From assembly GCA_037389465.1 (NCBI GenBank), contig JAZARR010000197.1, positions 99,501 to 163,500 of the forward strand: a stretch of DNA of 64,000 nt. The letters are read 5' to 3'. Shown in pieces: positions 47,877-60,335 of this stretch. Source of the DNA: Baylisascaris procyonis (Eukaryota > Nematoda > Chromadorea > Rhabditida > Ascarididae). Made by a program: the position numbers and the translations under genes. Within the stretch, counting starts at the first letter, position 1. Each line of letters starts with the position of its first letter. The notes beneath the pieces were generated by a model, which saw only the letters and a program-made list of their open reading frames with translations, was not told the origin of the DNA and ran no database searches.

Positions 47877-48050
47877 GCTTTATCTGAGCCTGAAAATTGC
47901 TTCCCAAGCATCATATGAGCCCCGAAAATTTCTTCTCGGGCATCATTTGAGTCTGAAAGTTTCTTCCCGGGCATCACTTGAGTCTGAAAATTTCTTCCCG
48001 GGCATCATTTGAGTCTGAAAATTTCTTCCCGGGCATTATCTGAGCCGAAG
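47877..48050. repeat. 31-bp tandem repeat, about 5.5 copies
   Basis: Units of 31 bases built on GGGCATCATTTGAGTCTGAA followed by AATTTCTTCCC. The central three copies differ at only one or two positions, the edges are more diverged. The period is not a multiple of three, so open frames across it (minus strand 47777-47977) are not a protein repeat. It lies about 430 bases upstream of the receptor DNA-binding exon. Confidence 0.92.
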
Positions 48051-48298
48051 ATTTTTAAAATACTTAACAAGCCTTCTCAGAATATGTTATATGACTGATT
48101 AAGTCGAGGAAAATTTTGTTTAATGCTTCTTAGTTCATAGTTTATCAACGAAACGGGGAAAAAAAGGATTAAGAAAACTCTTTCATGGGAATGTTGTGAA
48201 ATTACGATTCGATTTTATATCCTCTCTGAAATCTTGTAAACTTTAATCTCTTGAATGAATTCTTTACCTCCAACATTTTTCGATCCTCACTCCTGCCC

Positions 48299-48446
48299 AC
48301 ACCGTCCACCCCCCGCCCCCCCCCCCATTCCCTTCCCTCATTACCCTCCCCCCGTTCCTCTCCCCCATTCAATTCCCCCATTCCCTTCCCCCACTCCCCT
48401 CCCCCATTCCCCTCCCTCATTCCCCTCCCCCCATTCCCCTCCCTCC
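48299..48446. repeat. Poly-C/CT-rich tract
   Basis: About 150 bases of CCCC(A/C)TTCCC-type repeats just upstream of the first receptor exon. The reading frames through it are proline/serine low complexity; it is better treated as non-coding simple sequence than as the receptor N-terminus. Confidence 0.9.
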
Positions 48447-48485
48447 GATCAGATTTGCCACAGGGCAGTAAAAATTCAATTTCAG

Positions 48486-48838
48486 AAGAGTGCAGTGTCT
48501 GTGGTGACGTTGCTGATGGATATCATTATGGAGTATTGTCATGTCGTGGATGTAATGCATTCTTTCGTCGAGCAATCACTTACGGATTGATATTTACATG
48601 TCGTCGAGGTGGTAATTGTCGTGTTGATAAAAGTAAATTTATTTTGAATTTTTATGAAATTTTTTTGATTTTTATTGGCAAATTTTAATTTGAATGATAT
48701 CATTGAATTATGATTACTTTAGACGAAAAACTTTTTGATATTATAAACTCGAATTGGTTTTGCTCTCTTCTGTTGACTTTCGGAAACGGTGGAACAAAAT
48801 GGGGCTTCCTTGACTCATCAAAAAGAAGTATTGCTTGC

Positions 48839-48903
<65 letters not shown>

Positions 48904-51900
48904 TACGAACTTCCGGCCAAATTTCAGCAACAACGGAAATAAGAAAAAAGGTGCGAGAGTAGAATAAACGCCCGGTTACGGAAAAAATTATAAGTTTAGA
49001 AATTTAAAATATTGAGTGTAGAAAAAAGGAAATAATTTAGCATAAATGAAGCAAAAAAGCAAACAAGAAAAGTTCGATTAAATGATAAATTTTTTTAGTG
49101 CGAACAAAATTGTAGAAAATCCAATCGGTCAGCTATACGTATTAAGGATTAATTTCCGATGTCAACAATTTTCAACATATCATCACTATTTGAAAATAAA
49201 CATTACATAAATAATATTCAAATGATGTGGAGTACATTAAAAGATAGTATTATGCATATATTCCCCAATCCATTGTTTTACTATTTCTCAACGTTCACTT
49301 TTAATTAATTCTTGCCGCTACGATATTATTTTTATTTATGCAAATTATATTAATTTCCGGTGACAACAATATTCCGATCGTACTTTCAAATTCCAAATAT
49401 TGACTCATGATATATGTTAAAACACTGATCAATAAACCACCAAAAATATTGCATTGAAGTCGATTTTCGGTTGTAATCAATATACCCCCTCCCCCCACCC
49501 CCTCCCCTCCCGAAAAAAACAAAATCAAATTTGATCGATAAAAACCGATAAAAATTTGTCGATCGATTACTATCACTAATTTCTCAATTATTCTATTGCA
49601 GATGCGAGATGTGCATGTCGTGCATGTCGACTAAAAAAATGCGAAAAGGTCGGTATGGATCGAAGAGGTGCATTTTATTGTGTTTCTACGTTTAATTTAA
49701 TTATGTTTTATTAATAATTACATATAGGGGGTGATCATCTTATGAATATTTATTCACATATTCATATTGCTTTCTTATCGTAAACAAAACATTTATCCAT
49801 TCCGTTGATATATAAAATATAATAATGATTGATTAGTGCTGAATATATGCTCGCATTAAAGATTTATAAGATGCTAGGTGCTTTTCCTCGTGTCGCTTCT
49901 CTCCGTTCCTCTCCCCATTCTCCCTCCCTCCCCCCCCCCTTCCCCCACATCTCTACTATTTCATTTCCAGTTGCATCTCCGCCATCTATAATCCTTTATT
50001 TTTCCTTATGCATCCCCGTAACCAGTCCATAACGTATAGGTACCCTATTTATGTTTGAAGAATTAAAAAAAAAATTGATTGTTTGAAATTATTATCGAGC
50101 GTTTATATCATTTGCTGCTTAACAGGGGAGGGGTAGAGAATTTTTTTTTCTTTTTTTGGTGCAGCTTTACTTAAACATTCATTGTCGATTAGATGCATCA
50201 AATGGGAAGAAATTGTCGAAACCATCAAAAATTGTTTTTCGCCTCGAATTTTCTTCATTGAGGATGTTGCAATTGCGCTTTATATTTAAGCCTGGTTATA
50301 ATTTTACCAATTTTATTAATTTCACCACCGTCGTTTTACCACTTCTGCATTTTTATGTTGGTTATTGCAAGAATTTTCGAAGTGTCAACCTATTTCAAAC
50401 TTCACTGTTTCAGCAGTTCAACCGAGGCGTGATAGCGGCAATGATCGCCATAAAGCGGAATCTGATTGTAGTTTATCGGAGTCAACTAAATCCTCAGCGG
50501 AGCCTTCACCATCGAATGATTTTCTTGCTTCACCACAATCTTCCTTTCAAGCATTGGTTTGTTGTTTTTCTCTAATATATCTTTTTCAGCTTTTTTTGTT
50601 GATTTCTTTATTTATGATTATTCCCAGGTAGCTATGGACCCATCTATGAATGGAATCCACCACCTTCTGAATATACCTCGCATGCTCGATTGCTGTAGAA
50701 TCAAGCATAGTCAAGTTTTTTGTTGTAGTTGTTACACCATCTCAGGAAACTCATGTCGGGGTGCATTATGGTCCAATAATCCTTGTGCATATGGATGTCT
50801 GATGGTTTATATTTGACGAACTGGGTTTTTTTATCGTAATGAGCTGGAAAATTCTTATTATTTATTTATTTATTTATTTATTTATGATCTCATTTATGAG
50901 TTTTGGACAATAAGATTTTCTATACATATAGTGGAATTAAAAAAAAATTTTTTTTAGTTGAAAAGTTTTAAAGTCGGTTGATCGTTTGCAGTCAAATATT
51001 GATAGAGATTGTTTGATCGTTTTTTTTTTTTTTTTTGAGTATCGCAGCAGCTGATTTGTGGGTAAATCTGAATTGGCATAAGCCGATTTCTTATCAGTTT
51101 CGGTTATTCTACAGTTGCTCGTTTTTATTTGTGAGAGATAAAAGTTTGCATTAACCTCTTATTTCTCATTCAGTTATTTCCGCTCAAATTCGCGTAGAAA
51201 TGTTGATTTTAGTTCTCTCATTCTTGATCTAGTTGGCTCTATCTCAGTTTTGAATCTTTATGCTTCGTTTAAAGTATTTCGGTTTGGGTGACTTCACCTG
51301 ATCTCGTTCTTGATTCAAAAAAAAAATGACCCGTAATTATAGACTGTGAAAGATGAAGATGTATCTCCATCGAGTTCAGTCGAAACTCACGTTATTCAAG
51401 GTCTTATAACAAGGCTTGTTGAAGACTACAGGTTACAGGTAGGCACAACTTAACCCTCATCTATTTCTAAAGCTTTTCGCATTTTTATTTTAGAAATCTT
51501 TGCTGCCTTGCTTTCCTTATAGGAAATAGTGAATGTGTGATGTTCGGGAGTGCAACTTCGTGGGTGATACTTCTCAGACTTTTGTATTATTTGCACGAAA
51601 CCTTCACTGAATTGTCGGTTTATTATGGTGGTAATAAGAAGGAGACTTTTAAGAAGGATGAAATAATAGTGATGTTCCTATGGTGATATCGACGAAACAG
51701 CATTGAGAGCCTACTATACTTCTAATGCTAGTCACGTCTTTTAGGCCTACTGCAATCGGTTACTTAACATTAAAGGTTGAGAGCTTTTTTTCCCGTAAGG
51801 GAACTTTATACCGTTCATGAGAATTGGTGAGGGTATAGCTTAAGGCTTATTTCAGCTTTTGTGCTACTGAATATTTCCATTCTCTTTTGAATATCTTTTG

Positions 51901-54900
51901 AATGCAATTGACTAAACTATTCGATTTATTGTTTTATTTTCTTTCCAATTTGATGTGCTCGAAAATAAGTTTATTTATTAATTTTTTAGTCTTTTATTTA
52001 GTCGGCAATGTTTATTATGGCCCATTTTATATAGCCATGAGGCTATAAATAATAAATATTATCCAAAAGGGATTCACATGATTAAAGATGATGGTATATC
52101 TTTATTGGCTCAATAAAACACCTAATACCTTATAGTGGGATTGGTTTAGGAACTTCGCGTGAAAATCAGTTATTTTAATATGTTCGTCAAACTAGCCTCA
52201 TATACTTTTCCGCCTGAAGTCGTGCATAAATATGAGAAATGTTGCTCTTAAAGTCATTAACATGCGTCTGTTTTAGCGTTTAGATAATGCTTTTAAAAGA
52301 ATGACGTCATTTAATATCTTACTGTAACCCGTAATTAAATTTTGTCGATATTTATTAGTCAAGTAAGCGTGATAGTATTTTTGTCGTATATTGGCCGCTT
52401 GATTTCGGATTCGGTTCGAGGCGAAACTCTTGAAGGATAATCACAGGTCTATATCAAAGGTGATCAATTTCAGGTCTATTTCAGATGTGGTCAGTTTCAG
52501 TTGTATTTCAAAAGTGGTCAATTTCAGGTGTATTTCAAAGGTGATCAATCTCAGGTTTATTTCAAAGGTGGCCGAAAGTACAACTTATGAATTTGATCTG
52601 TTGAATTACTGTGCAATAAGGTTCAACCAATTGCAGCGAAGGAAGCGGAGAGTGATGTTGTGTAGTAATGTGGAGGAGATGCTCTGTGATGAATTAGAGA
52701 CGCAACTGAAACGACCAGCTGAGGGAGCAGATTTTGCATCGATTTTCAAAGTTCAAATGGTGTTGATGTTTGAATGGGCGCAGAAACTCGATGAGTTTAG
52801 GTTGGTTGGTTTTTTAGATGATCATAATAGCTGATTGCCAAGAATCATAAGGTTCGAAATAGAAATTATTGTGTATTTATTATCATTTCGTAGCTTTGAG
52901 AGGTGGAACCAATATCGCGGATTCCCATGTTTTTATCTTTTAAATTAATAAAAGTCAGAGCTTACAGGTAATCGACATAAGATTAGAGCTGACACTCGAA
53001 ATTCATTAACTTACTTCCGGTTTTTTTGGTTGTGCTTTCTTCCTTTCCGAATTTTTCAAACATGCTTCTGGATCTTTTTACAATCGTGTAATTGCCCATG
53101 ACAATACTTTGATCGCAAATTTGAATTAAATATCTTATAATTTTCAATAAAACCTCTCAAATTTATAGATATTCAAAAAGAGGGATATCATTCGAAGTTA
53201 TATTCCATTTTGATCTATCTCATGCCCAGTAGATCAAGAGGGATATCATAACATCTAAGAGGGATTAAAGTTTTCAGGACAATAGAGAGTGCAGAGGATA
53301 AATCAAAAATTCTACGCTCATTTGCAATTCGTTATCTATTGCTGGACAACGTTTTCCACTCGATTGAATTGGGTGTTCGCGATAAAATCGTACTTGTAAA
53401 TAATTCGTTCATCACACCTGGTCATATACCGCATTTCTATCCTGGAGAGAGTGCCGATAGTCGCACCGTTAAGTTAATGTGAGTTTTTCACTTTTTGTTT
53501 ATAACTAATGTTAGTCGAGTTGGCTTGTCTGTTTGTATGATATCGTCAGATTTCGATCCAAAGGAAGATGCTCATGGTCATACGTTATCGTTAGTTCGTT
53601 TCCTGGTCCGTACTGTTTGAGAGGGTAAATATTTCTCATTCTTGAGTACTAAAGTTTCTAAACTATTCATGAAGTAATGCGAGGAGGAGAGGATGCATAT
53701 ATAGACTTTTTTGATGGTAATAAAGTAATATAAGGCAATGCGCTTGATGATATTATAAGGGATGACATTATTGTCGTATACAGTTTCTCAATAACAAATG
53801 CGAGAAGTTGACTGTAATCATTTAAATCGAAAAAGTTAAAAGTTTCTCGAGAGATTATATAGGTATATCTGCATCTGTGCAAAGCATTGTTAACTTGCAA
53901 TATTGCTGTTGCTTTCTACGTTTAATGTTAGGAAAACAGAGCGTGGTGCTATTTTAAACACAAGTTTTGTAAATTTATTACTATCTATGGATGCAGTAAT
54001 ATTTGAATAATAAAACTGTCTATTTTTGCTTACATACTCTTATACTTACCATTATCGTCTGGTATCTACTCAATGGTAAATTTTTTTTTTTCAGGATGTA
54101 TGGTGAGAACAGTTTTCGTTTAATTGAAGAACTCATTGCACCAATGATCGATATGCAGTTTAGTGTTGGTTAGTTTTTATTTTTTAAATAATTCCTTTGA
54201 TATGTGTTTCATTTTTTGCCTCCTACATTCCTACTCGTAGTCCATCCCTTCCCTTTTGCTTCTTTCCTCATCCTCTTGCATTTTTTGACTCTATAATGGG
54301 CAGGTGTTCAACAGTAACAGGATCGTTTGTTGTATTTCAATATCATCAAAAATGACAGTCGTACCGCAAAATTTCACATAGAACTCTAAAAAATTTCGAA
54401 ATTTTTTCTAAATTTTTAATTTCATAATTTAGTGATAGAAATGCGATATCTTCTATACTTTCAGAATTCAAATAATTTGAAATCGTTAATGCAAATGACT
54501 CAATTGAAAGTGATTTTTATAGGGGAAATGATGGCGCTTCGTTTGATAATTTTTTGGAATCCTGGTGGCGTAACACTTGAGACATTCACAAATGAGATCG
54601 TACAAAGTGCAAGTGATATGGCGATTCGTGAATTGAATAGTTGGTATATTCAACAAAACTTTGAAAACATCGATACCAGACTTAGCAGTCTCCTTCTTTT
54701 GCTTCCTTCCCTTGCTGTAAGTTCTTATTGATCAGGTTCTCAACAAAGAACATTTATGGCTCAGGATTGGTGTCTGTAGTAAAATGAAGGTGACAGTGGA
54801 GATGAAACGAGTGCTAGCTCCTAAATAATTGCAAGCTCTCTTACAGACTAATATGGACTAATATGGTTTCCATCTTGAAGATTAAATTTAGATGATATGG

Positions 54901-56621
54901 GTTCTTCTATTATTATAGTAATATCTCATAAAAAATACAGGCGAATTTCATTTTCATATATTCTAGTCTATGCAATAGATTGACCATGTTATATAGGGGA
55001 GAGCAATCGAAAGAGGATTGGAAAAGAATAGTTCATTGGAATAGGAGAGTGAAGAAACAATTTTGGAAATGTTGAAACATGGAATAAAAATATGGCCAAC
55101 GTTTAGAAGTGGATTAGAAAAAAATAAAAAATAAATGCATAAAAAATTTTTCGGCCTAAATCGTTGATGTTGTGTATCGGATCTGGGTAGTCCCCGTCGA
55201 AGTGGGCCAATGAAAGTTTTTTTTTTTTTGCTGAACGATTTTATTTTTGAATGAGCTTTATAGGTGAAGAACGAAGAATTCATGCACCTAAATTGGTGTT
55301 TTCCGTGCAAAGTATCTTCGTTTGCGTTGTCGTTTAGCGCTTATTTCCGTCGTTTAGTGCCAGCTGATATTGTATAGGTGGTATTTTCGATAGTGCTGAA
55401 AGGTTTTCTTCGTTTTAATGCCAGCTGGTGTTGTGTGTAGGTGATATTTTTAACAATGGTGAAAGGTTTCAATTGTTTTATTGCCAGCTGATGTGGTATT
55501 TCTGACAATGGTGAAGGGTTTCCGTCGTTTTAGTGCCAGCTGGTGTTGTGTGTAGGTGATATTTTTAACAGTGGTGAAAGGTTTCAATTGTTTTATTGCC
55601 AGCTGATGTGGTATTTCTGACAATGGTGAAGGGTTTCCATCGTTTTAGTGCCAGCTGGTGTTGTGTGTAGGTGATATTTTTAACAGTGGTGAAAGGTTTC
55701 AATTGTTTTATTGCCAGCTGATGTGGTATTTCTGACAATGGTGAAGGGTTTCCGTCATTTTAGTGCCAGCTGGTGTTGTGTGTAGGTGATATTTTTAACA
55801 GTGGTGAAAGGTTTCAATTGTTTTATTGCCAGCTGATGTGGTATTTCTGACAGTGGTGAAGGGTTTCCGTCGTTTTAGTGCAAGCTGGTGTTGTGTGTAG
55901 GTGATATTTTTAACAGTGGTGAAAGGTTTCAATTGTTTTATTGCCAGCTGATGTGGTATTTCTGACAGTGGTGAAGGGTTTCCGTCGTTTTAGTGCAAGC
56001 TGGTGTTGTGTGTAGGTGATATTTTTAACAGTGGTGAAAGGTTTCAATCGTTTTATTGCCAGCTGATGTGGTATTTCTGACAGTGTTGAAGGGTTTCCGT
56101 CGTTTTAGTGCCAGCTGGTGTTGTATTTAACAGTGGTGAAAGAACTAAGATTTTGGTTGTGAAATAATGGTAAAATTGTGTATACTTGTAGATTCAAACA
56201 CTGCTTTCAAAATTATTATAGTGCTAGCTTTTTTTTTTCGCAGTGATATTTTTATGGTTGGCGTTTAGCATATGGGAGAAAGGATGTAGTGATTGCATCT
56301 ATTCTTTGCTCTTTGTTTGCAAATAAAAAGCATCAATAGGCGATCTATATGAGGTGTACGATATGCGCTTTTATAGACCTGCCCACCTGTCACAGGTGAG
56401 CAGGTTTGTACATGTTCGGGAATGATGCAAATATGCGCAAAATGCAAATACTCAAAATTAATGAAAGGAAACAACAATGTTTAATTTTTCTTTCTCAGTT
56501 AAATATAAAAAAATTGTTTTAGAATCACACTGAAACATTGTTGGAAATGGTGAAGTTAATTCCATCGTTTGGTGTAGTGAACGAATGGGATTCGGCTTTT
56601 CGTGATATTCTTGCTGTATGA
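48486..56621 (+). CDS. Nuclear hormone receptor, supplementary (HNF4-derived) class
   Basis: Ligand-regulated-type transcription factor. Exons: 48486-48632, 49602-49667, 50414-50556, 51343-51438, 52637-52800, 53278-53478, 54095-54168, 54523-54716, 56523-56621; phases consistent, 394 codons to TGA. The DNA-binding domain has C-x2-C-x13-C-x2-C (CSVCGD...SCRGC) and C-x5-C-x9-C-x2-C (CRRGGNC...CACRAC), P-box region CRGCNAFFRR, and the C-terminal RLKKCEKVGM followed by AVQPRR. A serine-rich hinge (50414 exon) leads to an alpha-helical ligand-binding domain (52637 onward, with FEWAQKLDEF and LLLDNVFHSIELG); the last residues WDSAFRDILAV resemble an AF-2 helix. The start codon is missing: no in-frame ATG lies between 48251 and the acceptor at 48485, so a 5' exon is unseen. 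Introns carry the 27-bp and 115-bp arrays. The individual nhr orthologue cannot be named. Confidence 0.93.
48840..48900. repeat. (TA)n microsatellite
   Basis: Sixty bases of perfect TA in the first receptor intron seen (48633-49601). Confidence 0.98.
50858..50885. repeat. (TTTA)n microsatellite
   Basis: About seven TTTA units in the receptor intron 50557-51342. Confidence 0.9.
52445..52573. repeat. 27-bp tandem repeat, about 4.8 copies, in frame with a receptor exon
   Basis: Unit of 27 bases (AGGTGTATTTCAAAGGTG then GTCAATTTC) with a few substitutions per copy. The period is nine codons; the plus-strand reading gives repeated (C/S)ISKVINFR. The frame stays open from about 52430 through the splice acceptor into the exon at 52637, in that exon's own frame. 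Confidence 0.9.
55331..56143. repeat. 115-bp minisatellite array in the last receptor intron
   Basis: Regular array with period exactly 115 bases: the motif GC(C/A)AGCTGGTGTTG recurs at about 55535, 55650, 55765, 55880, 55995 and 56110. Each unit is itself an old duplication: one half has GCCAGCTGGTGTTGTGTGTA and TTTTTAACAGTGGTGAAAGG, the other GCCAGCTGATGTGGTATTTC and TGACAATGGTGAAGGG. A degenerate single-half region precedes it at 55331-55420. It lies wholly inside the intron 54717-56522. Confidence 0.97.
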
Positions 56622-59600
56622 GGAAGATGACTAATGGTTTGCTTTTTGCTTTCTTTTATTTTATTATTAGATTTGAGATTGTATTGTGATGGGTTGATTG
56701 ATTTTATTCCTTTAAACTTACATAGATGCAACATTGAGAAAGATATCCACCATCACTATTTATTGTGTTGATAACAATACAATAAAGGAAAAGTGACAGC
56801 CGGTTGGTTGGAAGTTGAATTAAAAAAAAAATAAAATGATCCTTACATCGAATAATGATTTAAATTTAGAATCAGCGGGGAACTTTTAATATGAATTGAA
56901 ATGACGTCATAATTTGTAGTTTTTATTGATTTTTTATTTTTTTTTTAAATTTTATTCTCATTCATTTGAATGCTTCTTTTTATCTATTTTCTTTTTTATT
57001 GTTGAAGCATTAGATAATCTAACGATTGAAATATTTCATTAGCATAAAAAATGTCAAAGATGAAAAGTGCATGACATAGAGAGCGCTGAATTCGGACTCA
57101 GCGTTTGTAAGTACGAAAAAATACTTGAACGGGAGTTTCCGGAATTGTGTGAGATAACTCATATTACGATAATTCATATTACGGTGCATTTGCATATTGT
57201 AGTAGTTTCGTTTGAATATCAGATCGTGGCCAGTGTTAGATGAAAACGATGGATGGGCTGATCTTGAATGTTGAATTTTCTTGAACTTTTATTTCAAATG
57301 TTGAGTTGTGTTTATTGCCAGATGGTTGCGAACAGTTTTAGTGAATAGCTGAGCGGTTTTTTAACTGCCTCTTTGTTTCAGTAGTACAAAAATAAAACGT
57401 GGGGATATTCTGCATATTTTTTAAAATGAATACCTCACTTAAAAACAATTTTTTTCCCATTTTTATTATGTTTTTAACACTACGTTTTATTTTTTAATGA
57501 CATTTTTTTTCGAGAAATTAATTGCTTTCGCTATGAATTTTCTAAGTCCTTTTTTTTTCATAAGATTTTATACGTATCTAAATATATTTTTTTAAAATAT
57601 TCTTGCATTGTTTGAATTATATATTTTTCATGTGACATCTTCAATAGTACATCGTTTCGTACTTATGAATATTGCTGAAGCTTACTATACTTTGAATATT
57701 TATATGAAAGCTCATAGAGTTTTAAAGATAAAACACCGATTATTAATGGATAGCCGAATTACTGATCGATATAAAATGCTAATTTTGAAGCTTTTTCAAA
57801 TTATTGTTGAAATTTCGAGATTTTCGCAGTGTAGCATCGATTTGTTTCTAGAAAATCGGCGTTGATTGTTTTTGAAGTTTTCGTATATGGCGGAGGGATT
57901 TATCCTCCTCTGCTCTGATTTTTTTTTGGGGGGGGAGGGGTATTGGGGGGGGGGGATATTAGGGAGGGGGATCGGGATAGGTGCTGATTAACACTATCGG
58001 TGACTAACAGAAAATTCGATGGAACGCGTTTGTTCAGTGTTATTCGATTGGGGTTATCCTTTCATTGACTATATTAGTTTGCTATTCAAGAATGTCAATT
58101 CTAATATACTCGAATTGTGATATTTTCCTATGTGTTTATATTCTCTTTGCTTATTATGCTGTCACTAATATGAGTAGTAACAAGTAATGGGTGGATATTT
58201 TAAATTTTATGCATAAAGGGAGCAAGAAATTTGCATAATTATTAATGTTCCATTATGTAGATTTCTAAAACAGTGGTTTTAGCGTAAATGTTTACCTCAT
58301 GAAACATTTGTCAGTAATGATTATAGTGTTGCCTTGATTATCAACTGCGTTTAGAGCTGATTTTAACTCCTTGCCAGTGCCTTCACTTTTATCTCCACTT
58401 CCCCTACCTCTCCCACCTATTAGTTCTCCCCGGCTGGCTGGAATAATGAAATATCAAAGGTCTGTTTATTTTCCTTTGCTTTTGACGATCAACAGCATCA
58501 TGAAGCATTATAAAAATTGATTTAGCAGGCTATATTTGAATCATTTTTCATCATTTTTGGCACATATTAAATGATTCTATGTTCATTTTCTAACGTGTAT
58601 ATTTCTCAGGTGCTGTTATCCTCTTGCGATTATTAATATCGAATTAACTCCTATCAAATAACTTTTTAATTACCTCAAAGGTTGTAGCATACAAATATAT
58701 ATTTTTTTAAATTTTACTACCTCATAAAAAATTTTTATTGGCCAAATTCACAAAATTTTATCTCATAATTCAATACAATTGTAACCTCATGTATTACCTC
58801 ATCGGAAATTGTATGGTGATGATCAATATTGCAGTGTATTATTATTATTATTATTTTTTTTTTTTAAATTTGAGTTGTGCCTTCTGTGATTGTTTACTTT
58901 CATAAATATTTGTTTATTATTGTAATAAAGAGTTATAAATGGAATGCATGATAAAATGTGGTACTTATGAAGGTGATTAGATGATCGAATAAATGTGACG
59001 ATACTCATTGATAAGTGATCATTAAAATTAGGGAGTAAAGGTATGCTGTGTTAAGTTGGTACAGGTAGCCGCTATAAGGGGTTACTTAAATTCAGGTTTT
59101 TTTGAGAGTATTATATCAAATGGCCTCTACACGAGTAAATAGTATGATGTGTGTCGCACTTGAAAGGGATTATTAATGAAATCGATCCTAATGATTATCA
59201 TTAGAATCTAGAGTTTTAAGGAGTGGAGCACATCCCAGCCATACCAAGTAGGAAGATCACCAGGTGAATGGTACTTGAGGGAAAAGATGGGGAAGGTGAT
59301 AGATAGGTATTATGATGGGAAGGCGTATATGATGTTCATGTGATATGCTGCTTTACGATTGAACGCATTAATCTATTCAATTGCGCAAACATATAAAAAA
59401 CAACACCAAAGCTCTTGTTAATAAGATTTTCTGGGAAGCCAATAGGTGCGTGCAAATTTATACTCAAGGATTCGTTTTTATATACTGTTTTTGTAGAATT
59501 ATATTACGATATTACGATAATCTCACGTTTTTGTGTCGTTTGAATCGAATATTTAAACTCATAACATAAATTTCTACGATGATAGAAATTTGTTGAAGGG

Positions 59601-60081
59601 GAATAATTTGCATAAATTATATTCTATGATCTAAATTCAATTTACGAGTACCATTCGTGCTCAAATATAAAATGAGTTTAAATTGATATGTGCTAAGGTG
59701 CAACAATAATTTGCACTAATTATTGCCGATCGGTGTGGGGGAAAATGCGTGAGAACAATCGTCTCTTATGGGCATAATTCGAGACGTTGATAATAGCCGA
59801 ATAATGATGTGCAATCATTGGGTGCGGGAAATTTGATACTTTTATAATTGCCGTAACGATTGATGAATAATAGATTGCTAACACCATAAAAGTGTTGATT
59901 TTAAGTTATGGAATTGAATAAATGTATTGTAATTGTTGAATGAGAGTAGTAATTAATGCAATCAACTATTGACCTTTACGTTACTACTATATAAGAAGAC
60001 CGATCAACTATTGCCTCATTTGTATATCTTCAACAAACGTTCGATTCCAGTTCAATTCTAATCAGAAGAGAGCCGAATGTT
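56622..60081. other. Intergenic region after the receptor
   Basis: AT-rich with no supported gene. It includes a G-rich run (about 57927-57970) and numerous poly-T stretches. An open frame at 57608-57865 has no recognised homologue and AT-driven composition. Confidence 0.5.
59988..59995 (+). promoter_or_regulatory. TATA box of the small gene at 60082
   Basis: TATATAAG, 87-94 bases before the ATG at 60082, a spacing that allows a start site near 60020 and a 5'-UTR of about 60 bases. Confidence 0.5.
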
Positions 60082-60304
60082 ATGAGTGTGTCTGATCCTT
60101 CAAGTGAAAATCTTCATAAGGTTTGATTAGTTTGTGATTTTATATTTATTTTAAGGCGTATATTATCGTCGTATTTATGATCGATATTGGTCTACCCTTA
60201 GTGAATAATTAAATTTGATATAATTTTATTTAAATATTGTATTTACTCTATTAAAGAGAATTAGAAGTACTGAATATTTGGAAAAGTGGAATTTTCGCCA
60301 CTGC

Positions 60305-60335
<31 letters not shown>

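Noticed and set aside
48251..48485. Proline/serine-rich reading frame running into the receptor DNA-binding domain
   Set aside because: It is a translation of the poly-C tract, has no ATG in frame, and an ordinary TTTCAG acceptor sits at its end.
54963..55310. 115-codon minus-strand frame
   Set aside because: Lies within a receptor intron, AT-driven composition, no recognised domain or splice context.
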